5,908 nucleotides of DNA from Promethearchaeota archaeon (GCA_030668025.1 DAOUUT010000241.1:1-5908); one strand, 5' to 3'. Numbered from the stretch's first letter, positions 1-5,908 are shown. Numbers and translations: made by a program. The notes: generated by a model not told the origin, from the letters alone.

Positions 1-206
1 ATATATAAGGGATCTGATAAATTTAGATTTATACTTTAAAAATACAATTAATATATTAAGTAATTAAGTCAATTACAATTTTAAATATAATACAATTTGT
101 TTTCTCCAGTTATTTATATCATTTTCTTTTTTTCAATTTTTTTATCCTTCTTTCAACTGATTATTAATTTATTCTTTCATAATTATTATTCGATTTTGCA
201 AATCAT
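1..206. other. AT-rich intergenic 3' flank
   Basis: No coding region or RNA gene is visible here. The stretch follows the stop codon of the minus-strand TPR/TIR gene. A short perfect hairpin lies at 60-76 (6-bp stem, 5-nt loop). On the minus strand a five-T run follows it at 42-38, which could weakly help end that transcript. The long T-runs around 126-147 lie on the plus strand and would not serve the minus-strand gene. Confidence 0.5.
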
Positions 207-2594
207 TCATCCATGAAGCACAGGAAACAGTGTATTTCTTAACTTATCATAAAATTCGGTTTCTGGCATGAGGTATTTTTTCATTGCTTGAATTTCATCC
301 ATATCAAACATTAGCTCATGAGGTAATTCTGTTTCTTTCAAATAAATCGTGAAAAATGGCTTACGCATTTTCATTGCATAATTAATTTCTTTCCTCACAT
401 ATTCTGAATCTATTATATGAGGGGTTACAAACACCAAAAAAGCATTGCACTTATCTAAATTTTCCACGATTGATCTTTTCCAATTCTCGCTAATAGGAAT
501 CCCTTCATCATACCAGATATTTAATCCAATTTTATTAAGATAATCTATAATAGGATATACTTGGAGTTTGTCTGTGTGAGAATAACTAACAAAAACAAAT
601 GGCTCATCTCCTTCATATGCTTCAAATGGCATTTGAAATTGTTGTGGATCGGAAAGAAAGCTCTCAACTATCAGGTTTTCAAGGGAAGGATGTTCATTTA
701 TTGATATAATCTTATTCTCGTTAACAATATTTTCCAGAAATTTCATTAAAGTGGGATCTTTGTTAATTGCTTCACAGAAATGGGTTAATTTCCGCTGAGC
801 ACTATATGAACGTCCTTGGAACATATAATAGATGCAAATATTTTCTATTGCTGATATAAGGATTGTATATTGACCAAATTTCACACGATCAAACGATTCG
901 GAAAAAATTTGATCACAAAAAGTATTACAAGAGGTTAAAAACTCACTGAAGTGGATCTCATCAATAGTCATATCCGCAGTAAAGGGGCTGGATAACACCA
1001 CCTCACCCTCTTTTGTCATTATAGCAAATAATATAGGCTGTTCTGCTTTCAATTTTGGATATTCCATTACACGTTTTTTGGTCATGTGTTTTATTTGATC
1101 AGCCAAACGAGCTAATTCTATACGTTCTCCCATAGGGGCATTTGATTCTCTTAATCCTTCCCACACACTCAATTCATTTAATAATTTATCATGTTCTTCT
1201 GAAATACTCATAGCTAACCTATTAAGACCAAATTTTTCAGCAATTTGCTGTCCTTTAGCTAATAATCGTCTAGCTTCTTCCAGGTCAGATGATATTAAAA
1301 CCATTTTTGCTTGTAATAGATATGTTTCACATAAAATCCAATATGATCGAGATTTTTCAGCATTTTCTAACAGTTGTGTAATACGGGATTCTAATTCATC
1401 TAATACTTCTACTTCATTAGTCATCTGAAATTCAATTAAGAGTAGTTCACATAAAGTAAGTAGGGCTCTTTCCTTACGTTCCCAAAAAATATCTTCATCT
1501 TCAAGGATTTGTTTTAATATTTCTTCAGCTTTACCCCTATTACTGATTCGCGGACTCTCTTTTAATAACAAAGCCTTATTATAAAGATAGCCCAAATTAA
1601 TAGTTTTATCTTTTAATTGGTTATTCAATTGTTCTAGGTGGTTAAAGTATTGCTGTGCTTGCTCAAGATCACCCTTTTCAATTAAAATTTGAATTAAAAA
1701 ATCATGAGTATTAGCTATAAGCTTTAAATCACCAATTTTAGATATATGTGCCAGACTTTGTTCTGAACACTCAAGAGCACGATCTAATTCTCCAATCATT
1801 CTATAAACATTAGCCATATTATTAAGATTCGAGGAGATAAGTCGATTATGGTTAAATTCTTTAGCTATTGCCAAACTTTGTTCAAAAAGGGGTATACTTC
1901 GAGTAACCTCCCCTTTAAGACTATAGAAACTCGCTTTTTGAAGAAGACCATATAAAATATAGAATTTATAATTAGCTTCTTTAGCAAAAGCCAAAATTCT
2001 CTCAACATACTCTAAAGCATTATTAATTTCGCCTTTGTACACACCTAAACCCCAAGAAATGCTGAGAAGACTAGCACCAAATAAATATTCATCACCAAGA
2101 GATTCTCCCAATGCTAGACTATGTTTGTAATACTTTAATGCTAAGTCTATATCGCCTTTAGGAGTGTAGAAAGGATCTGAAGTCTTACCTTTTAGAAAAC
2201 CTAAATGGGCTTCTCTTCGATTCTTGTTAATTAGTAACTCTTCTGTTAGAGTTGCTAGTAATTCTTCTGCTTGTTTAATTATCTTATTAGCTGGTTTTAC
2301 ATTAAAACTACTAATTAAACCTTTAGCCATAAAAATTAAAGCATCAACAGATAAGATACTTTTCTCTAAACCTAAACTCTCTTTATATGTTTGTTCGGCA
2401 AATTTAACAAGTTTTTTATATAAACCTTGGTGTAAAAAGAGATGACACTTAATAAGATGACAGGACACTATATCATGCAGCGAATTATTTCTCCTTTCTT
2501 CGAGATCCTTTAATAATTGAAGAGATTCTTCAAATTTCCCTTCTATAATAAATTGCCTTGCTTGAGCTAATTCTTTAGGGTCTGAATGAGACAT
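207..2594 (-). CDS. TPR / longin-roadblock-like / TIR-domain protein
   Basis: This is a 795-residue, probably soluble signalling or defence protein with no signal peptide or membrane segment. Residues about 1-480 are helical repeats. Between 147 and 330 the start G-[DE]-h-x-x-A recurs at 147, 188, 228, 268 and 308, a 40-residue period typical of the longer TPRs of LGN and kinesin light chain. Residues about 518-625 resemble the longin/roadblock-like domain I recall at the C-terminus of Lokiarchaeal TPR proteins, with an ESFDRVKFGQYTILI core at 567-581. Residues about 663-792 form a TIR domain: FVFVSYSH at 666-673, WYDEGI at 694-699, and YVRKEI at 732-737, where Glu736 aligns with the catalytic glutamate of SARM1-type NADases. 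NAD cleavage is therefore plausible, though an adaptor role is possible. ATG at 2594 follows a weak GGATGAT Shine-Dalgarno. Transcription appears separate from the upstream pair. The TIR call is strong; the middle domain is tentative. Confidence 0.9.
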   Translation of the reverse strand: MSHSDPKELAQARQFIIEGKFEESLQLLKDLEERRNNSLHDIVSCHLIKCHLFLHQGLYKKLVKFAEQTYKESLGLEKSILSVDALIFMAKGLISSFNVKPANKIIKQAEELLATLTEELLINKNRREAHLGFLKGKTSDPFYTPKGDIDLALKYYKHSLALGESLGDEYLFGASLLSISWGLGVYKGEINNALEYVERILAFAKEANYKFYILYGLLQKASFYSLKGEVTRSIPLFEQSLAIAKEFNHNRLISSNLNNMANVYRMIGELDRALECSEQSLAHISKIGDLKLIANTHDFLIQILIEKGDLEQAQQYFNHLEQLNNQLKDKTINLGYLYNKALLLKESPRISNRGKAEEILKQILEDEDIFWERKERALLTLCELLLIEFQMTNEVEVLDELESRITQLLENAEKSRSYWILCETYLLQAKMVLISSDLEEARRLLAKGQQIAEKFGLNRLAMSISEEHDKLLNELSVWEGLRESNAPMGERIELARLADQIKHMTKKRVMEYPKLKAEQPILFAIMTKEGEVVLSSPFTADMTIDEIHFSEFLTSCNTFCDQIFSESFDRVKFGQYTILISAIENICIYYMFQGRSYSAQRKLTHFCEAINKDPTLMKFLENIVNENKIISINEHPSLENLIVESFLSDPQQFQMPFEAYEGDEPFVFVSYSHTDKLQVYPIIDYLNKIGLNIWYDEGIPISENWKRSIVENLDKCNAFLVFVTPHIIDSEYVRKEINYAMKMRKPFFTIYLKETELPHELMFDMDEIQAMKKYLMPETEFYDKLRNTLFPVLHG

Positions 2595-2640
2595 TTAATC
2601 ATCCTTACTTTATAGGCTTGATAAATAAACTTGGATTAAT

Positions 2641-2652
2641 TTTTTTTATACA
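2641..2652 (-). promoter_or_regulatory. Candidate TATA box for the TPR/TIR gene
   Basis: The minus strand reads TATAAAAAAA at 2650-2641. A start about 26 nt downstream would fall near 2620, giving a leader of about 25 nt that contains the weak Shine-Dalgarno GGATGAT (around 2606-2600). A second AT-rich match at about 2629-2620 would give a nearly leaderless transcript. Many TATA-like strings occur by chance in sequence this AT-rich. Confidence 0.3.
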
Positions 2653-2935
2653 ATAGAAATATTAAGATAACAAAAATTATAAATATCTTTTTTTCTCTTT
2701 TAATCATCTCGATTGATTATATATTCAGGGAATGGTTTAATGTTTTTTAGAGATTAATGGTGCGAATTGAATAAATTGTAAAAAAAAAATCATTTTCGTA
2801 TTTCTTAGAAAAACCTTTAAATCTAGAATAATTGAGAATGAGATCACAGAGAAAATTGATTTTAAGCGTAAATTTTTTTTTATTTTCTTTTTTAGGATTT
2901 CTCTTTTTTAAAAATACGAAAACGCTTTAAAATTT

Positions 2936-2964
2936 AAAAAAGAACATTTAAAATAAGAAAAAAA
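2936..2964 (-). terminator. Candidate oligo-T terminator of the coiled-coil operon
   Basis: Just after the TAA stop of the minus-strand gene, the minus strand has T-runs of seven (2964-2958) and six (2941-2936) within generally T-rich sequence. Archaeal RNA polymerase can terminate on such runs without a strong hairpin. Position and strand fit, but the low GC of the region makes T-runs common. Confidence 0.4.
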
Positions 2965-2975
2965 TTTAAAGTTAG

Positions 2976-3713
2976 TTAAGGCATAGAAATTATGTTAGTG
3001 TCTTCATCTAGATTTATAATTCCTTTGACAGCGAGTTGTTTAATGGTCCGTACTGCCATAATAGGCGGGATAGAAAGAAGTTTCTTTAAATCGTTAAGGT
3101 TACAGCTTCCCTGAGCTATAATCGTTGCTAATATATCAACTTCTGAGAGTTCTTCTTCAGAATTCTCAATTATAAACGATGTAAAGTAGTTGTTACTTTT
3201 TAAATGATTTAGTTTTACATCTAAAGATTTCATCTTGTCTTCAGAATATTCTGTTCTTAAATGTTTTTCGCGGTTTTCATTATCAATCTTTTTTTGATCT
3301 AATGCGTTGTTATCATTCTCCTTAGTAACAATTTTATCGTTAATAGATTTTAGTTTCGACTGAAGGTCTTCATGCTCTAAGGTTGGTCCTTTGAGATCGT
3401 CGCCGATTTGTTCAATAGATTTTTGTAGTTCTGAGGTTTTTGCTTTTAGGTCGTTTTTAGATGTCTTTAAGACGTCTATTTTTTTTTCTAAATCATCCGA
3501 TTTTGTGTTGAGTTCTGTTAGCTCATTATTTTGGACTTCAATCCTCTCTTCTAGCTTTTTAATATCTTCAAGTTCAAGTTGCATCTTTTTCCAAGTTAAA
3601 GTCAAATTCTGAATAATATTCTCATTGTTTTTTTTAAGAGATTCTGTATACTCGTCAAAATATTGTTCTAATTGCTCAATTGTTCCTAAAATATCTTTTA
3701 AATTCGAACTCAT
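2976..3713 (-). CDS. Coiled-coil protein with C-terminal winged-helix-like domain (second of pair)
   Basis: This 245-residue protein belongs to no family I recognise. Residues about 1-45 are helical. From 51 to about 107 the hydrophobic positions run in heptads (I51, L54, I58, L65, L68, L75, I79, L82, L89, L96, I100, I103, L107), so this part is almost certainly a coiled coil. A Gly-Pro at 109-110 breaks it, and a polar, charged helix continues to about 170. Residues 188-245 look like a winged helix: helices at about 189-200, 204-213 and 216-231, then a short beta wing ending in IISMP. There is no Walker motif, signal peptide or membrane segment. ATG at 3713 overlaps the TGA of the upstream gene (TGATG) and follows a strong Shine-Dalgarno, which fixes the start and implies coupled translation. 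Its plan mirrors the upstream protein, so a heteromeric coiled coil is likely. The wing could bind DNA or protein; the sequence does not decide. Confidence 0.88.
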   Translation of the reverse strand: MSSNLKDILGTIEQLEQYFDEYTESLKKNNENIIQNLTLTWKKMQLELEDIKKLEERIEVQNNELTELNTKSDDLEKKIDVLKTSKNDLKAKTSELQKSIEQIGDDLKGPTLEHEDLQSKLKSINDKIVTKENDNNALDQKKIDNENREKHLRTEYSEDKMKSLDVKLNHLKSNNYFTSFIIENSEEELSEVDILATIIAQGSCNLNDLKKLLSIPPIMAVRTIKQLAVKGIINLDEDTNIISMP

Positions 3714-4468
3714 CAGAAATCAACCTCCTCGTTTAAGGTGATTGTACCAGAAGATTGGTCGTATTCAATAGGGGCGTTACTTTCAAGCATTTTGTTAATA
3801 ATCTTGCGTGCGTGCTCTTCTTTCATATCAATGGCAACAAGAATATTTCTAAGCTCTAATGAACTTCCCACTTGTAAAGCTTTAATAAACTGGTAAAGAA
3901 GGGAAGTAATATATTTTCTTTGTATTAAAACCTTCATAGCAGCAACTCTAACTTCATAGGATTCAACGAATTTCTCCTTTTTAAGATAAGTTCCATTAAG
4001 TTCAGCTTCTAATGCTTTTAATTTTTCCTCGAATTTTTCAACTTCTTTTTTTAAATTAAATAAGCGATCTTCAAGTTCTTTTAAACGCAGTTCCCGATTC
4101 TTTAATTCTTCTCTTTTTACACTAACTATTTCGTTAGTTTCTTTTAATTCATTTCGACTTTCCTGAATTTTGGTTTCTAGTTCTTGGCGATTTTGCGTTA
4201 ATTCTGCGATATCTTCTTCAAACTTAAAGCTATCTCGTTGATTTTGGGAAATCTTGTTTTTAAGCGCGTTTATGCTTTCGTTATTAGATTCGACTGTTTT
4301 TACCAATACATTTTTACCATCTTCGTATGTTTCTAGTGATTCAAGGATATTTTCGGGTTGCGTTCTCAATTTAGGGATAAAATCGCTATTCAAACCGCTG
4401 ATATCTACTATTACAGAAACCATTTTCTTTAATGCTGTTTTAGCATCTAATAATGGTGTTTCACTCAT
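3713..4468 (-). CDS. Coiled-coil protein with C-terminal winged-helix-like domain (first of pair)
   Basis: This is a 251-residue protein of unrecognised family. Residues 1-50 form a mostly helical head. Residues about 55-160 are a charged coiled coil. From 129 to 157 the heptads are unbroken (L129, L132, L136, L139, V143, F146, L150, L153, L157). After a Gly-Thr at 159-160, residues about 173-249 look like a winged helix: a long helix at 173-197, shorter ones at about 203-214 and 216-230, then a beta wing whose strands include PIEYD and GTITL. No ATPase, membrane or secretion signal is visible. It is too short and lacks the motifs for SMC or Rad50. It overlaps the next gene by one base. Equal length and the same domain order suggest ancient paralogues acting as a complex, although identity over the coiled coil may reflect composition only. 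The gene has its own TATA box and Shine-Dalgarno, preceded by phased direct repeats. Confidence 0.88.
   Translation of the reverse strand: MSETPLLDAKTALKKMVSVIVDISGLNSDFIPKLRTQPENILESLETYEDGKNVLVKTVESNNESINALKNKISQNQRDSFKFEEDIAELTQNRQELETKIQESRNELKETNEIVSVKREELKNRELRLKELEDRLFNLKKEVEKFEEKLKALEAELNGTYLKKEKFVESYEVRVAAMKVLIQRKYITSLLYQFIKALQVGSSLELRNILVAIDMKEEHARKIINKMLESNAPIEYDQSSGTITLNEEVDF
3722..3730 (-). promoter_or_regulatory. Strong Shine-Dalgarno inside the upstream gene
   Basis: The minus strand reads GAGGAGGTT here, nearly the full complement of the archaeal 16S 3' end, nine bases before the ATG at 3713. It lies inside the last codons of the upstream coiled-coil gene. It supports the chosen start and efficient translation of the second gene on the shared mRNA. 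Confidence 0.85.
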
Positions 4469-4476
4469 TCTAAATT

Positions 4477-4481
4477 CTCCT
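4477..4481 (-). promoter_or_regulatory. Shine-Dalgarno AGGAG of the first coiled-coil gene
   Basis: AGGAG on the minus strand lies eight bases before the ATG at 4468. It confirms that start and implies a leadered mRNA, consistent with the TATA box further upstream. Confidence 0.8.
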
Positions 4482-4507
4482 AAATATTTTAAACTAAAAT
4501 TATAATT

Positions 4508-4517
4508 TATTTATAGG
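4508..4517 (-). promoter_or_regulatory. Candidate TATA box of the coiled-coil operon
   Basis: The minus strand reads CTATAAATAA, close to the archaeal TATA consensus. A start about 26 nt downstream falls near 4486, giving a leader of roughly 18 nt that just includes the Shine-Dalgarno at 4481-4477. This consistent geometry makes it one of the better promoter calls in the window. It means the pair can be transcribed without the kinase-like gene upstream. Confidence 0.55.
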
Positions 4518-4529
4518 GTAAACATTATT

Positions 4530-4580
4530 AAATTTGTATTTTTCAAAACGTTCTATAATAAAATTTGTATTCTTCAAAAC
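4530..4580 (-). repeat. Two 20-bp direct repeats, 31-bp period, upstream of the TATA box
   Basis: The plus-strand segments 4530-4549 and 4561-4580 match at 19 of 20 bases (AAATTTGTATTnTTCAAAAC), separated by 11 bases. The period of 31 bp is close to three turns of the DNA helix, so both copies present the same face. They lie immediately upstream of the TATA box of the coiled-coil operon, where archaeal activators usually bind, and partly fill the gap after the kinase-like gene. I saw no third copy in the window. A regulator binding site is the likeliest reading; a chance tandem duplication cannot be excluded. Confidence 0.75.
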
Positions 4581-4595
4581 TTTTAAATTGAAAAA

Positions 4596-5432
4596 TTACA
4601 TTTCTTTTGAGATATTCTTTATGAAATTTTCCTTGTCGAGATTTAAATTGATACGTCTTCTTCTCATTACAATATTTAGATTCTCAATAAGTTTTTCTGT
4701 GAAATACTTGAAGTTAAAATGAAATGTAGGGTTTTTCCTATAATAGTTTTTTAAAAAGAGGTTTAATAGATCGATTTTTGATTTAGGATTACCCATTTCA
4801 AAAATTCCGGGATCTGTGTCAAGTAAAGAGCAACAAACCCATGCGATGTCATCAATGTGATTTCCTTCGTAAGACTCTTCAAAATCCATACCATACAAAT
4901 CTTTATTTGAAGGGTTATATATGAAATCTCTTAAACGAGTGTCGCCTTTATTTAGAACTATAATTTCTGAAAGTTCGTTCTTCCCAATCATATTATTTGT
5001 ATGTAAATTTGTAAACCAATCTGCTAATTTCTCAACACAAATAATAATGTCGTTTTTAACATCAGAGTCTAACTCGTTTAAATCAGCAACATCAACTAAC
5101 TTAGCGTTAATATAATCGCATAAATTAACTCCTTCCGCTTTTTCAAGGAATAAATAAGGTTTTCTATAAAATAATATATCGGGGATTATTAACTTTTGTT
5201 TCTTCAATCGTTTTAGAGTATTATATTCGTTATCGGCATTTTTAGTTCTAAATATTTTAACAATCATTTCTTTAGGTAGTCTTTCCGTTTCTTTGTTAAA
5301 AATTAAGCTGATAACTGTATTTTGCTTACTGTGTAAAGGAGATATGATAAAATGATTAAATTTATCCACCAATTCAGGAAAATCTTCTTTAAGATCGGTA
5401 ATGAGTTCTTTTCTAATTTTTAAAAGCTCCAT
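4596..5432 (-). CDS. Atypical kinase-like protein (APH/Bud32-like fold)
   Basis: This 278-residue cytosolic protein has the landmarks of the protein-kinase/aminoglycoside-phosphotransferase fold. IVKIF holds the ATP-binding lysine (K59). E69 in DNEYNTL fits the helix-C glutamate. YLFLEKAEGVNL (93-104) is the hinge. KGDTRLRDF (162-170) is the catalytic loop, with D164 as base. GMDFEES (181-187) is the DFG-like metal site (D183), and HIDDIAWV (193-200) is the structural aspartate region. The usual metal-binding Asn five residues after the catalytic Asp is Asp169 here. The compact catalytic segment suits APH, Bud32 or RIO-like enzymes better than classical Ser/Thr kinases; substrate unknown. A longer reading would begin at TTG 5447. 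I prefer ATG 5432, because no Shine-Dalgarno precedes the TTG and the best TATA box predicts a start near 5440. A five-T run directly follows the stop. The coiled-coil pair lies 127 nt downstream on the same strand. Confidence 0.85.
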   Translation of the reverse strand: MELLKIRKELITDLKEDFPELVDKFNHFIISPLHSKQNTVISLIFNKETERLPKEMIVKIFRTKNADNEYNTLKRLKKQKLIIPDILFYRKPYLFLEKAEGVNLCDYINAKLVDVADLNELDSDVKNDIIICVEKLADWFTNLHTNNMIGKNELSEIIVLNKGDTRLRDFIYNPSNKDLYGMDFEESYEGNHIDDIAWVCCSLLDTDPGIFEMGNPKSKIDLLNLFLKNYYRKNPTFHFNFKYFTEKLIENLNIVMRRRRINLNLDKENFIKNISKEM

Positions 5433-5460
5433 CTTGATAAAACGCAAATAAAACGGTGAT

Positions 5461-5470
5461 TAATATATTC
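5461..5470 (-). promoter_or_regulatory. Candidate TATA box of the kinase-like gene
   Basis: The minus strand reads GAATATATTA. A start about 26 nt downstream falls near 5440, eight bases before the ATG at 5432. A short-leader or leaderless transcript would fit the lack of a Shine-Dalgarno, and it would exclude the TTG at 5447. Confidence 0.4.
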
Positions 5471-5488
5471 TGATTTATGGAACGCTGT

Positions 5489-5520
5489 AATTTAATATTA
5501 TCAAATATTCATATTAAATT
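5489..5520. repeat. 10-bp perfect inverted repeat in the divergent promoter region
   Basis: AATTTAATAT at 5489-5498 is repeated in inverse at 5511-5520 with a 12-nt spacer. The half-sites are 22 bp apart centre to centre, about two helix turns. It lies just upstream of the kinase-like gene's TATA box, a fit position for an operator dimer. The arms are pure A/T in very AT-rich DNA, so chance is a real alternative. Confidence 0.45.
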
Positions 5521-5594
5521 TCTGTATTAATTTTTTGAAAATTTATTAAAATAGTATTATTAGAATAAACAGAATAATAAGCGAAGATGTTCAA

Positions 5595-5609
5595 GGCAAA
5601 AATTATATG
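5595..5609 (+). promoter_or_regulatory. Weak candidate BRE/TATA for the DUF166-like gene
   Basis: GGCAAA followed by AATTATATG resembles a purine-rich BRE and a TATA box. It would start transcription near 5630 and leave a leader of about 40 nt. Other AT-rich strings nearer the gene compete, so this is only the best-looking option. Confidence 0.22.
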
Positions 5610-5669
5610 ATTTATGAAATATCATAATAATAAATTAAAGTCTAGAATAAATTTATTCCTTGAAGAGAT

Positions 5670-5908
5670 ATGGAAAAACAATATAAAATTGGGATTTTTT
5701 ACGGACCGGATCCAGATACAGAAATGTTAGCCCAAAAATTTGTTGGCAACCTTATCAACGACGACGAATTTTGTAAAGCGTGTGAATTGCTCGAACAAAA
5801 AGTTAAATGCGATCACTGTAGAGAATATTTAAGAAACTTTTCAAGTTCGGTTTATTTTTACGATAAAATTGGAGAAAATATCCCAGAATTTATTGAAAAC
5901 CCTGAAGA
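5670..5908 (+). CDS. DUF166 / thymidylate-synthase-like protein, 5' part
   Basis: The first 79 codons are present and the gene runs off the right edge. The protein begins with a beta strand (YKIGIFYG, 5-12) and a helix ending NLINDDEFC (27-35). A cysteine cluster follows: C35-x2-C38 and C47-x2-C50 around CDHC. This opening strongly recalls the DUF166 family of methanogens and other archaea, often labelled thymidylate-synthase-like. Its reaction is not firmly established. The four cysteines suggest a zinc or iron-sulfur site. ATG at 5670 is the likely start because an in-frame TGA lies at 5661-5663, leaving only two codons between. No proper Shine-Dalgarno is visible (GAAGAG abuts the start), so the mRNA may be leaderless. 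The gene points away from the minus-strand operon and is probably an unrelated housekeeping neighbour. Confidence 0.75.
   Translation, partial: MEKQYKIGIFYGPDPDTEMLAQKFVGNLINDDEFCKACELLEQKVKCDHCREYLRNFSSSVYFYDKIGENIPEFIENPE

Larger units (their letters stand above)
2595..2975. other. 381-nt intergenic region, no gene seen
   Basis: Neither strand shows a convincing ORF; the plus-strand ATG at 2757 opens only five codons. The region joins the end of the coiled-coil operon to the promoter of the TPR/TIR gene, all on the minus strand. It holds a perfect 11-bp inverted repeat (TTTTCGTATTT at 2793-2803, its complement at 2912-2922) and a looser inner pair (2860-2869 with 2922-2932), plus several long A and T runs. 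An RNA of unknown type could sit here, but I see no recognisable family. Confidence 0.5.

Noticed and set aside
120..155. T-rich tract as terminator of the TPR/TIR gene
   Set aside because: The T-runs are on the plus strand, so the minus-strand transcript would carry A-runs there. It could only end a plus-strand transcript, and none is seen.
2224..2445. Plus-strand open frame of 73 codons inside the TPR/TIR gene
   Set aside because: It is antisense to a well-supported gene, has no domain logic and no Shine-Dalgarno. A long antisense frame is expected under a low-GC gene.
3391..3612. Plus-strand Ser/Phe-rich frame opposite the coiled coil
   Set aside because: The Ser/Phe richness is simply the complement of Glu/Lys/Leu coiled-coil codons. 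The minus-strand protein has clear heptads.
2976..4468. SMC, Rad50, ESCRT-III or ESCRT-II identity for the coiled-coil pair
   Set aside because: There are no Walker A/B or zinc-hook motifs for SMC/Rad50. The basic first helix and acidic tail of ESCRT-III are missing. ESCRT-II Vps25/Vps22 proteins carry tandem winged helices without such a long coiled coil.
4530..4580. CRISPR array reading of the direct repeats
   Set aside because: There are only two copies with an 11-nt spacer and no cas genes. Promoter position explains them better.
4254..4722. Plus-strand frames at 4254-4505 and 4534-4722, the latter with a hydrophobic, membrane-like sequence
   Set aside because: Both lie mostly opposite coding sequence, or in the promoter gap with its repeats. 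The apparent hydrophobicity comes from reading A-rich codons in reverse.
4921..5115. Plus-strand 64-codon frame opposite the kinase-like gene
   Set aside because: It is antisense to the catalytic region, whose motifs are intact on the minus strand.
5433..5447. TTG start that would lengthen the kinase-like protein by five residues
   Set aside because: No Shine-Dalgarno precedes it, the added residues carry no motif, and the best TATA box predicts a transcript starting downstream of it.

Overview
The window is AT-rich and gene-dense. It most likely comes from an Asgard (Promethearchaeota) archaeon, probably of the Lokiarchaeia type. Three things point there. The largest protein has the TPR plus longin/roadblock-like layout that I associate with Lokiarchaeia. 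The right edge opens a gene resembling the archaeal DUF166 (thymidylate-synthase-like) family. The intergenic regions carry archaeal-style TATA boxes, and some genes have a good Shine-Dalgarno while others have none. The lineage rests on recalled protein character, not on a search.

Layout, left to right. 1-206 is AT-rich 3' flank. 207-2594 (minus) encodes a 795-residue protein with 40-residue TPRs, a longin/roadblock-like middle domain and a C-terminal TIR domain that keeps the NADase glutamate. 2595-2975 is a 381-nt intergenic region holding the end of one transcription unit and the promoter of the next. 2976-3713 and 3713-4468 (both minus) encode two proteins of nearly equal size (245 and 251 aa) with the same plan: helical N-terminus, long coiled coil, C-terminal winged-helix-like domain. 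They overlap by one base (TGATG), and each has a strong Shine-Dalgarno. 4469-4595 carries their promoter, with two copies of a 20-bp repeat at a 31-bp period just upstream of the TATA box. 4596-5432 (minus) encodes an atypical small-molecule- or protein-kinase-like protein. 5433-5669 is a divergent promoter region. 5670 to the right edge (plus) is the start of the DUF166-like gene.

How the genes may work together. The kinase-like gene and the coiled-coil pair lie head to tail on one strand. The pair is surely co-translated and probably forms a complex. The phased repeats suggest the pair is controlled by a dedicated regulator. The TPR/longin-like/TIR protein lies downstream but behind its own promoter, so it may be only a neighbour. 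The best candidates for something undescribed are the coiled-coil/winged-helix pair with its phased upstream repeats, and the joining of a TIR effector to an Asgard TPR/longin-like scaffold.
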